Shown here in pieces: positions 1-5,708 of a stretch of DNA of 7,047 nucleotides. The notes beneath the pieces were generated by a model. That model did no database searches. It saw only the letters and a list, made by a program, of their open reading frames with translations, and was not told the origin of the DNA. Origin of the DNA: Candidatus Heimdallarchaeota archaeon (GTDB taxonomy: Archaea > Asgardarchaeota > Heimdallarchaeia > Hodarchaeales > LC-3); NCBI GenBank assembly GCA_027364495.1, contig DAHXPE010000268.1, forward strand, positions 1 to 7,047, written 5' to 3'. A program made the translations under genes and the position numbers. Position 1 is the first letter of the stretch, and every line of letters begins with the position of its first letter.

Positions 1-2
1 TT

Positions 3-893
3 CTGATATTGTTCTTTCCTGGTGTCGTGTTTTCGATACTATCAATAATCACATGGTTATTAATGAGTAATTTCATTTTACAAAAGATTGATAAAAACCA
101 AGAATTGACATTTTCAAAATTTGTAAATGATTTAATCAAAAACATTTTCAATCAACCCATTGGAATTAGATACAGTAAAGGGGTTTTTTATCTTTTAATT
201 GAATTTGCTATTCTATGGTTCTTTCAGATTTTAATTTTAGGTAATTTTTTTGGTTTAAACAAATATAATGCATATTTCTTACTTTTTATTCTGCTTATAG
301 GTATTTTGCTTGAAGTATTTTACCAATTAGATTTAACATCGAATATATTGATATTTACCGGGAAAATTATTTCTGGATTTATAATAATAGTAAGTTTAGG
401 ACTATTATTATTAGAACAAAATCAAAATTCTTTCGTAGATTTGAGTAATCATTTAGTAAATCATTTTTCATTATTAGACATTGTTCTTTTGTTGCTTCTT
501 TTTTATGCATTAAGTAAACTCAGTACCTATATGGATTACAAAAAGATACCAGTTCTTCTCTTACCGCCTAATGATGTAACTATTTATAAAAATAAAATTG
601 AAAAGGGTAATCCTGTAGAAAATTATCTACGATGGATATTAGAATCATTCCATCAAATCATAATTTCTCAGTTATTAGTTTTCATTATCTTTCCTCTAAC
701 ATTACAATTACTGGGTATACAAGGTCCCCTTTGGATTCAATTCTTTTTATTTATCACATTTCAGCTATTTTTCTTGCTCGCATCTCTTTTCATTAATTTA
801 ATAAATACAAATAATGAGTTTAAACTTCCCAATCAGCAAAGTAAGGGTATAATTATCTTTCTTTTATTACTGGTAATAATTGTTTTAGGTTAA
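3..893 (+). CDS. 5'-partial NuoH/HycD/EchB-like membrane subunit, divergent
   Basis: Multi-pass membrane protein whose frame is open to the left edge. A TTG at position 9 could be a start, but the true start may lie outside the window; residues are counted from that TTG. Hydrophobic segments lie near residues 5-24, 60-80, 86-103, 118-135, 154-170, 215-235, 240-264 and 280-294. Aligned by hand with remembered E. coli HycD, it matches in order: DLIK (41-44; HycD DIIK), a membrane segment, LD..S (108-111), KKIP (178-181; HycD GKLP), GNPVENY (200-206; HycD GPLSEYS), and a final helix after a polar linker. Length is close to the roughly 300 residues usual for the family. These proteins form the membrane arm next to the peripheral arm in complex I and group 4 hydrogenases. 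The family's Arg-Gly-Pro loop and the acidic cluster after LPFD are not recognisable, so coupling function is doubtful. It converges with the kinase-like gene, 22 nt between stops. Confidence 0.6.
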   Translation: MILFFPGVVFSILSIITWLLMSNFILQKIDKNQELTFSKFVNDLIKNIFNQPIGIRYSKGVFYLLIEFAILWFFQILILGNFFGLNKYNAYFLLFILLIGILLEVFYQLDLTSNILIFTGKIISGFIIIVSLGLLLLEQNQNSFVDLSNHLVNHFSLLDIVLLLLLFYALSKLSTYMDYKKIPVLLLPPNDVTIYKNKIEKGNPVENYLRWILESFHQIIISQLLVFIIFPLTLQLLGIQGPLWIQFFLFITFQLFFLLASLFINLINTNNEFKLPNQQSKGIIIFLLLLVIIVLG

Positions 894-915
894 TGTACCA
901 AATTTGTAATTACAA

Positions 916-2067
916 TTAATGTATCAGTTTAATCATTCTTCTCTGATCGATATCAATAATAATTTTCAGGTAGCCAGTCATAGATATATTGAATTCCTTA
1001 TCTGAAGTGTCTATTCGCAGAACTCCATCTTTAAGAGTGTTAAGTTTCTGAGTTGAACAGCAGATAAGTAAATGTTCTTTTGATATAGCTCTAATTATCC
1101 TGGGACTTATTTGATGATTTCCTCTTCCAAAAATATAGCCCATACCACCTATGGGTGTAATAAGAAGGAAAATATCTTTATATTTTTCAATTAAAGTAAA
1201 TATTTGGTCTTCGCGAGCATCAGAAATAAGAATTCGGGAATTGAACTTATTATCATATTCAATACAATCAACTCCAAGGGTGGATCTTGATATACCTAAT
1301 TTCTGAGCTAAAGGGTTAAATGTTGAACCTGGTCCTATTATGAGAAGCTTGTTTGAGCTATTTTCTTTTAGTACATTAATAATTTCATCGGCTATCCGTT
1401 GTAAATTTTCTTTTTCGGAGTTATTACTTTCAACACGCTCTTTAGCATTTTGGAAATATTCTGGATAAGCAGGAACTGGGACAATACCTTTCAAAGTTAT
1501 GCATAAAACTCCTTTCTTGTAAAGATTTTCATCAAGGTCCAATAATTCAGCATCAGAAACATTTTTTGAAGATTCAAAAGCTAAAACAACATTCACTGCC
1601 TCTTCAGGTGTATGAGAAAAAACTGAACCATAGGTTTTAACACCGCTCGGAATTCCTAGCATTGGTGTTTTATGCTTAATTGATAATCCAATATCAATGC
1701 TGGTTCCATCGCCTCCAACAAATAAAATCAAATCAACTTGTTTACTTTCAAAATGCTTAATTGCTTCTTTAGTATCGTTAGCAGTAGTTTCAATTGATGA
1801 TAGTTCTAAATCTATGAGTTCATACTTAAAATTAAAATTTTTAATAACCTGTTCTCCCATTGGAGATTTAGGAGTAAAAAATAAAAATCTTTCTCTAATA
1901 TCCTTTTTTATTGTTTTATCAAGCACCGTAAAAAAAAATTCAGCTCTTTTATGGGCAATAGGAGTAGCACCTAAACGGATAGCTTCTTGTGCAAGACCAT
2001 CTGTACCTTTAAGGGCAACAGTCCCACCAAGACCAGCAATAGGATTAATAACAAATCCAATTCGCAT
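916..2067 (-). CDS. ATP-NAD kinase-like protein, COG3199 type
   Basis: Cytosolic protein of 383 residues from the chosen start. The NAD kinase fold is shown by an N-terminal strand and loop (RIGFVINPIAGLGG, 2-15), the nucleotide-binding GGDGT (118-122), a glycine-rich loop GIPSGVKTYGSVF (138-150), a second GPGSTF loop (245-250), and GGMGYIFGRGNHQISP (307-322). The last is, from memory, the signature of the COG3199 branch, which is longer than classical NadK. NAD kinases phosphorylate NAD to NADP; the exact substrate of COG3199 members is less settled, so I give no symbol. The frame extends 30 codons upstream to 2157, but those residues look unrelated to the fold, and ATG 2067 begins directly with the conserved strand. 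That start also has a TATA-like element about 25 nt upstream and no obvious ribosome-binding site, which suggests a leaderless mRNA. It lies downstream of the GTPase on the same strand, 154 nt apart, probably with its own promoter. Confidence 0.85.
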   Translation of the reverse strand: MRIGFVINPIAGLGGTVALKGTDGLAQEAIRLGATPIAHKRAEFFFTVLDKTIKKDIRERFLFFTPKSPMGEQVIKNFNFKYELIDLELSSIETTANDTKEAIKHFESKQVDLILFVGGDGTSIDIGLSIKHKTPMLGIPSGVKTYGSVFSHTPEEAVNVVLAFESSKNVSDAELLDLDENLYKKGVLCITLKGIVPVPAYPEYFQNAKERVESNNSEKENLQRIADEIINVLKENSSNKLLIIGPGSTFNPLAQKLGISRSTLGVDCIEYDNKFNSRILISDAREDQIFTLIEKYKDIFLLITPIGGMGYIFGRGNHQISPRIIRAISKEHLLICCSTQKLNTLKDGVLRIDTSDKEFNISMTGYLKIIIDIDQRRMIKLIH

Positions 2068-2088
2068 GTGTGAACGCTCAAAAACTAC

Positions 2089-2096
2089 TTTTATAA
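2089..2096 (-). promoter_or_regulatory. TATA-like box for a leaderless ATP-NAD kinase-like gene
   Basis: Read on the minus strand, TTATAAAA is centred about 25 nt upstream of the ATG at 2067. Archaeal transcription usually starts about 25 nt downstream of the TATA centre, which would place the 5' end at the ATG itself. The absence of a GG-rich motif just before this ATG fits a leaderless message. This is a motif-only assignment. Confidence 0.4.
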
Positions 2097-2145
2097 TGAT
2101 GAGATAAGAAATGTAAATATGAATTCCTGTTTCATTACAAGTCAT

Positions 2146-2186
2146 AAAAAAGATCAAATTTAAAAAAGATATAGAAGAAAAAAAAA
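2146..2186 (-). terminator. Oligo-T tracts downstream of the small GTPase
   Basis: On the minus strand the GTPase stop is followed within about 75 nt by three T runs: T9 (2186-2178), T6 (2167-2162) and T6 (2151-2146). Oligo-T runs without a strong hairpin are the usual intrinsic termination signal in archaea. They would separate the GTPase transcript from the kinase-like gene downstream, which has its own TATA-like element. Confidence 0.45.
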
Positions 2187-2221
2187 AGGAAGTTAAAAGT
2201 AAAATTAGTGTTGAAATGTTT

Positions 2222-2815
2222 TTAGTAAGCCATTAAACGTGAATCACGTTTAGGATTGTTGTGTGTAAGGGCTAATTTGGCTGCAGTTTGGAAAACTTTT
2301 TCGACATTTTCATTATTTTTAGCTGATGTTTCCATATAGGGAACACCATACTTTTTGGCTAGTTCTTCGGCTTCATCAATTGAAACTTCCCGTAAATCAT
2401 CAGTAGATTTATCAGATTTGTTACCTACAAGAATAAACGGAGTTTGGGGAGAATTTTTTTGTAATTCACGGACCCAGGATTGCACATCAAAAAAAGATCC
2501 TCGAGAAGTAATATCAAAGACAACTAGTGCTGCATGAGAACCTTTGTAAAAAGAATCTCGAATATTACTAAATCGTTCTTGCCCTGCTAAGTCCCATAAA
2601 ACCATTGAAAGAGTTTTATTTGTTGTGTTGAAATTAAATTTTTTGTTGTGAATTTCACAACCTACTGTAAGATCATAAGTACCTGGGATAAATCCACGGG
2701 TTAAGGAAGTGCAAAGCGATGTCTTACCAACAGCTCCATTTCCAGATATTGTAATTTTTAAGATTGGATTATCTGTTGCAAAAGCATTTGAAGATACTTC
2801 TAGTTCATTTAACAA
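2222..2815 (-). CDS. Rab/Ras-type small GTPase
   Basis: Small GTP-binding switch protein. Numbering from the upstream GTG (2824), all five G motifs are present: G1 GNGAVGKTS (28-36), G2 Thr53 in TVG, G3 WDLAGQERF (77-85) with the catalytic Gln82, G4 NKSD (135-138) and G5 TSAK (166-169). WDLAGQERF and YKGSHAALVVFDIT (93-106) are typical of Rab-like members. The tail (NNPKRDSRLMAY) has no cysteine, so it cannot be prenylated in the eukaryotic manner; about 20 polar or hydrophobic residues precede the first strand. I prefer TTG 2815 as start (197 residues) because AGGTG lies 6 nt before it and overlaps the alternative GTG at 2824 (200 residues), which has no ribosome-binding site of its own. The gene is divergent from the split membrane gene and actin-like gene. 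Such GTPases are abundant in Asgard archaea and rare in other archaea; partner and membrane target are unknown. Confidence 0.93.
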   Translation of the reverse strand: MLNELEVSSNAFATDNPILKITISGNGAVGKTSLCTSLTRGFIPGTYDLTVGCEIHNKKFNFNTTNKTLSMVLWDLAGQERFSNIRDSFYKGSHAALVVFDITSRGSFFDVQSWVRELQKNSPQTPFILVGNKSDKSTDDLREVSIDEAEELAKKYGVPYMETSAKNNENVEKVFQTAAKLALTHNNPKRDSRLMAY

Positions 2816-2821
2816 AATTGA

Positions 2822-2826
2822 CACCT
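2822..2826 (-). promoter_or_regulatory. AGGTG ribosome-binding site before the GTPase TTG start
   Basis: The minus strand reads AGGTG, 6 nt, then TTG at 2815. AGGTG complements the usual archaeal 16S 3' tail (ACCTCC region). It overlaps the possible GTG start at 2824, so the two cannot both be used well, and it favours the TTG. The actin-like gene has an almost identical arrangement. Confidence 0.5.
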
Positions 2827-2943
2827 TTTTAAAGGAAAACTGGCATAAACCCCTAGATATGGAATTTAGAACCAGCTACTCTAATTTCAGATTATCTACT
2901 ATTCTACCGAAAATGATTATAATTTCACATAATATGCTTGGGA

Positions 2944-2949
2944 TATATA
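2944..2949 (+). promoter_or_regulatory. TATA-like element in the divergent gap 2825-3031
   Basis: TATATA in the 207-nt gap between the divergent GTPase and membrane-protein genes. It would place transcription start near 2970, giving a leader of about 60 nt before ATG 3032. The gap must also hold the GTPase promoter, but I could not single out a convincing box for it. No gene or structured RNA was seen in the gap. Confidence 0.25.
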
Positions 2950-3031
2950 GAGAAAAATGTTTTTGTCGGCTCTTTGTAATTAATCGATTCATTAAAAGAT
3001 ATCAAAACAAAAATTTATTACGGAATGATGC

Positions 3032-3409
3032 ATGAATTTTGATAGGTTAACAGACGCAATTATTCAATTACTGATAGTTGCAACATTTCTACTAGTTTTA
3101 ATAGAGAAATTTGATTTTGTTTTGTTAATAAACGTTATTATCTTAGTAAGTTCAATTATACTAATAGGATACCTGAATGCACCCATACTTAAAGAAAAAA
3201 TTACAAGAACATCAGATTCGAAAATTTATCAAATCCTTATTATTATAGCACAGGTAATTTTTTTTCTTCTTTTAATGGGCATCATTCAATCAAGTATTTA
3301 TTTTTATTTTAATTATACAAATGGCATTTTTGAATCAATTCTTTTGCTTTTTGGTCTTATTGCAATTATTCAAGGTTTTAATAAATTTCAAATAGCACAT
3401 GAACCCTAA
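3032..3409 (+). CDS. Membrane protein, N-terminal part of a gene split by TAA
   Basis: A 125-residue hydrophobic protein starting at ATG 3032, with an in-frame TGA at 3026-3028 fixing the upstream limit. Membrane segments lie near residues 7-25, 28-47, 65-84 and 98-115; the C-terminal residues GFNKFQIAHEP are cytosol-like. It ends at TAA 3407-3409, but the same frame continues open to 4330 with equally membrane-like sequence, so this is probably the front part of a roughly 432-residue gene. Taken together with the first quarter of the downstream part, the pattern weakly recalls HyfE/NuoK-type subunits: two short helices, then a KILKILF helix, then a KGIA..IFIQGLFIVIITA helix followed by a basic tail. 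I made that comparison from memory and hold it loosely. No enzyme motif is visible. It is likely the first gene of the unit that ends with the actin-like gene. Confidence 0.6.
   Translation: MNFDRLTDAIIQLLIVATFLLVLIEKFDFVLLINVIILVSSIILIGYLNAPILKEKITRTSDSKIYQILIIIAQVIFFLLLMGIIQSSIYFYFNYTNGIFESILLLFGLIAIIQGFNKFQIAHEP
3407..3409 (+). other. Single in-frame TAA splitting a membrane-protein gene
   Basis: The codons run GAA CCC TAA TAT TCA TCT. The frame is free of stops from 3032 to this codon and from 3410 to 4328. No in-frame ATG occurs between the TAA and 3665, and the first TTG (3536) has no ribosome-binding site and falls inside a hydrophobic stretch. Most other genes in the window end in TAA, so code reassignment is unlikely. 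Real nonsense mutation, readthrough, or a base error are the options. Confidence 0.7.
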
Positions 3410-3535
3410 TATTCATCTTTAAAAATATTAAAAATTTTATTCATTGCTTATGGTTCAATCTATGAATACTCATTATTTTTTGACCTAACTATCATTACTA
3501 TAAACTCACTTAATCCAATCAGTTTTATTTTTGGC

Positions 3536-4330
3536 TTGATAACAACAATTCCAATCAATTTTCTGCTACATATTGAATTTACATTAAAGACTAAAGGAAT
3601 AGCAGAAATTATTTTTATTCAAGGACTTTTTATAGTGATAATAACTGCAATTAATGTTTTTATAATGAAAAAAATTCATTCAATTGCTAAAAAAAAGCCC
3701 GATCCAATTGAAAACTTCAAAAATCTGTCTCTAAGAATCTCAAAAACTCCCTTTTTCATTGTTATTGTTTATTTATCAGTTCTTCAATTATCAAATGGTT
3801 TCGATGAGTTTTTAGGTACTATAATTTGGCTCTTGAGTTTATTATATCTCTTAATTTCAGTTATTGCTCCTTCAATATATACCAAAAATGAAACAAAAGT
3901 TCTACAGCTAAATTTTCTTCTCTGGGTTCTGGTAGCAGGCTTTATCACAAGCTTACGGCATCAATTTGCTCAGCAAAATGCTTTTATTCAGAATATTACT
4001 GGTCAAATTATAACAAATCAAATGATAAACCAAATTTTAACGTTCATATTACTAAATATTACATTTTTTATGATAATTTATTATTTACTGACTAAAACCA
4101 CAGTAAAAAGACAAAATAAAATCAATTTGTATGGCAATTTTATTGTTTTAGTAATATTAGCAAGTTATATACCAATTATAGCTATAAAGTTGATAGTAGT
4201 TATTTTAACAGTATTTTTGATAGTTGTGAAAGAAAATTCTATAAATTTAAAAGAAAAGGTAAATTTCGATTATTTACGAGAAAAAATTGTACAAATATCA
4301 ATTTTTTCTATTGCATTTTTATTAATGTAG
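3536..4330 (+). CDS. Multi-pass membrane protein, C-terminal part of the split gene
   Basis: At least 264 residues, very hydrophobic, with membrane segments (counted from TTG 3536) near 23-45, 71-86, 90-111, 122-140, 165-184, 200-232 (probably two) and 249-264. Basic loops at 45-54 (KKIHSIAKKK) and 186-196 give inside-positive cues. TTG 3536 is a formal start only: the frame is open back to 3410 and the upstream residues (YSSLKILKILFIAYG...) are also membrane-like, so it most likely continues the protein that begins at 3032. The function is unrecognised. A segment around residues 68-95 (ISKTPFFIVIVYLSVLQL, then NGF) resembles the helix-break pattern of complex I antiporter-like subunits, but without their conserved lysines and glutamates. 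The actin-like gene begins 17 nt after its TAG, so the two are probably co-transcribed. Confidence 0.55.
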   Translation: MITTIPINFLLHIEFTLKTKGIAEIIFIQGLFIVIITAINVFIMKKIHSIAKKKPDPIENFKNLSLRISKTPFFIVIVYLSVLQLSNGFDEFLGTIIWLLSLLYLLISVIAPSIYTKNETKVLQLNFLLWVLVAGFITSLRHQFAQQNAFIQNITGQIITNQMINQILTFILLNITFFMIIYYLLTKTTVKRQNKINLYGNFIVLVILASYIPIIAIKLIVVILTVFLIVVKENSINLKEKVNFDYLREKIVQISIFSIAFLLM

Positions 4331-4337
4331 CTTTATT

Positions 4338-4342
4338 AGGTG
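4338..4342 (+). promoter_or_regulatory. AGGTG ribosome-binding site before the actin-like TTG start
   Basis: AGGTG, then TAATT, then TTG at 4348: a 5-nt spacing to a TTG start. It decides the start, since the frame is open upstream for more than 100 nt without an ATG. The same AGGTG-(5 or 6 nt)-TTG layout occurs at the GTPase gene. Confidence 0.55.
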
Positions 4343-4347
4343 TAATT

Positions 4348-5547
4348 TTGAGTACAATTCATGTTGAATTAAGAAAAGAGTTAAATGTGCTCTTATTTGA
4401 CTTTGGTACATTATTTATAAAATCTTCGGTCATGGAAAACGGAGAATTGAATGAATATAATGCCGTCATAAGAAACCAGATTTTTTTTCTGTCACCTGAA
4501 AAAGCACAAAGAATTCAAGATGATTCAAAAGGAGAAGTTAAAGTTGAATCAGGTTATTACACTTTAAAAGAAATTGAAGAAAAAAAACTCCTTTTCCAGG
4601 CAGATCCGATATATGTCCAGTTGGATGCAATCCCAAAATCAACTGAAATCCTTGCTAAAGCATATCAAAATATTTGTGAACAAACAGAAATTGAATTAGG
4701 ATTAGAAAATAAAATAATGTCCAATTTGAAAGAATGGGCAGTGATAATAGCAATTGCTGCCTTTGAAACAGATGAAGCAAGAAGGACAGTAGAAGATATA
4801 CACATAGAAGCTGTGAAAAGCTTGGGATTCAAATGTTTCTATCTCAATACCCAAATAATGTTTGATTATATAAGCCAAATAAATCATATGAAAGAATTAG
4901 GACTGCAAGAAGGTTATGGCTTTATAGTCAACATAGGTGGCGGTGATACAGAGATAGCGGCGATATCAGGAGTGCCACTGATGCATACATTTAGAAGATA
5001 CCCTTTAGCAGGACAAGATGTAACCCTCTATTGCGAACGTATTTTACAAGAAGAGCTATTAATAACTGGAGTTTTAATAAATACAATCGAAGAATGGTTG
5101 ATTGAAGGCGGCACAGTTCTACATGATGCACCTGATACTATTAAACTAGTAAAACGAAAAGAGGTAAATATTAAGAAAATTCTTAATGCACCTGCGCTTC
5201 TATTCGATTATAAAAATTATTATCACAAAGAACGACGATTTAATTCTATTACAGAAATCATTAGAGATTCAATTGAGGCAGCAATAATGTCTGCATCCTC
5301 GACATATGATGATGCAATTGCACTAATCTTAAGTGCTGTAATCATTGTTGGGGGAGGAGCAAATTACCACGGCATTGCTCAACGTTTAGAAGCTGAGCTT
5401 AAAGCAACTTTTCCAGAATATATGAATGATATTCAAGTAATTACGGGAGCCAATCCTCAATTATGCGGGATTAATGGCATGCGTCAATTATTAAAAATGA
5501 AATACAAAGGGAATAGTGCAGGGTTGAACTTTAAAAGTTTTCCTTAA
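4348..5547 (+). CDS. Divergent actin-family protein (archaeal actin-related protein)
   Basis: Cytoskeletal-fold ATPase-like protein of 399 residues, close to actin's 375. The actin signatures appear in order. Phosphate-1 is LLFDFGTLFIK (15-25), with Asp18 and Lys25 at the places of actin Asp11 and Lys18. The E143-ARR to IEA helix (to 155) is followed by GFKCFYLNTQIMFDYI (160-175), matching actin TPAMYVAIQAVLSLY. Phosphate-2 is FIVNIGGGDTEIA (192-204). PLAGQDVTLYCERIL (219-233) matches actin LAGRDLTDYLMKIL. The adenosine motif is IIVGGGANYHGIAQRL (332-347), and GINGMRQLL (374-382) matches actin's IGGSILASL. By hand alignment actin Gln137 is Asp150 here and actin Asp154 is Asn195, so hydrolysis and metal binding may differ. 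It is far less actin-like than lokiactins as I know them, and may be a separate Asgard actin-related family. It probably shares a transcript with the membrane gene upstream and faces a Rab-like GTPase across the divergent gap. Polymerisation cannot be judged from sequence alone. Confidence 0.88.
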   Translation: MSTIHVELRKELNVLLFDFGTLFIKSSVMENGELNEYNAVIRNQIFFLSPEKAQRIQDDSKGEVKVESGYYTLKEIEEKKLLFQADPIYVQLDAIPKSTEILAKAYQNICEQTEIELGLENKIMSNLKEWAVIIAIAAFETDEARRTVEDIHIEAVKSLGFKCFYLNTQIMFDYISQINHMKELGLQEGYGFIVNIGGGDTEIAAISGVPLMHTFRRYPLAGQDVTLYCERILQEELLITGVLINTIEEWLIEGGTVLHDAPDTIKLVKRKEVNIKKILNAPALLFDYKNYYHKERRFNSITEIIRDSIEAAIMSASSTYDDAIALILSAVIIVGGGANYHGIAQRLEAELKATFPEYMNDIQVITGANPQLCGINGMRQLLKMKYKGNSAGLNFKSFP

Positions 5548-5576
5548 CCGCAATTTATTTTTGATGTCTTTGCGGT
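5547..5576 (+). terminator. Short hairpin with T-rich loop after the actin-like gene
   Basis: ACCGCAA (5547-5553) pairs perfectly with TTGCGGT (5570-5576) around a T-rich 16-nt loop; the first base is the last base of the stop codon. The stem is only 7 bp but is the most GC-rich patch of the spacer, and T runs in the loop could serve archaeal termination. It may end the membrane/actin-like transcript ahead of the GAPDH promoter. Confidence 0.35.
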
Positions 5577-5615
5577 ACAGCTAAAATTTTAATACGCTTA
5601 AAAAATTTTAAAATC

Positions 5616-5636
5616 AACCAAAGTTTTACATAAAAA
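5616..5636 (+). promoter_or_regulatory. Candidate BRE/TATA promoter of GAPDH
   Basis: An ACCAAAG stretch (BRE-like) precedes TTTTACATAAAAA (TATA-like, 5624-5636). Transcription would start near 5655, leaving a leader of roughly 50 nt before ATG 5709. Other AT-rich boxes nearby, such as GATAATAAAA at 5641, could serve instead, so the exact box is uncertain. Confidence 0.3.
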
Positions 5637-5651
5637 TCTGGATAATAAAAG

Positions 5652-5686
5652 CATACTAAATTCAATTAGAAACATACTAAATTCAA
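5652..5686 (+). repeat. Two 14-nt direct repeats with 21-nt period before GAPDH
   Basis: CATACTAAATTCAA occurs at 5652-5665 and again at 5673-5686. Start-to-start distance is 21 nt, two DNA helical turns, so a dimeric or tandem regulator could bind both on one face. The copies sit just downstream of the candidate TATA box, where bound protein would block initiation. They may be an operator of GAPDH; a chance slippage duplication is also possible. Confidence 0.4.
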
Positions 5687-5708
5687 ATACAAGGTTATGT
5701 AAATAATT

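Noticed and set aside
904..915. Perfect 12-nt palindrome TTGTAATTACAA between convergent stops
   Set aside because: It has no loop and is very AT-rich, so it would not form a stable hairpin; a bidirectional terminator cannot be supported.
1697..2107. Plus-strand frame of 136 codons
   Set aside because: It is antisense to the ATP-NAD kinase-like gene, whose motifs are clear; its translation has no recognisable domain.
2709..3035. Plus-strand frame of 108 codons ending in an ATGA overlap with ATG 3032
   Set aside because: Its first third is antisense to the GTPase and the rest is intergenic; composition is not protein-like and the overlap is probably chance.
3407..3409. TAA reassigned to an amino acid in this organism
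   Set aside because: Most other recognisable genes in the window end in TAA at the expected protein length.
5697..5702. ATG immediately followed by TAA just before the GAPDH start, as a start-stop regulatory element
   Set aside because: A single six-base occurrence in AT-rich sequence is expected by chance; it only confirms that the coding frame cannot start earlier.
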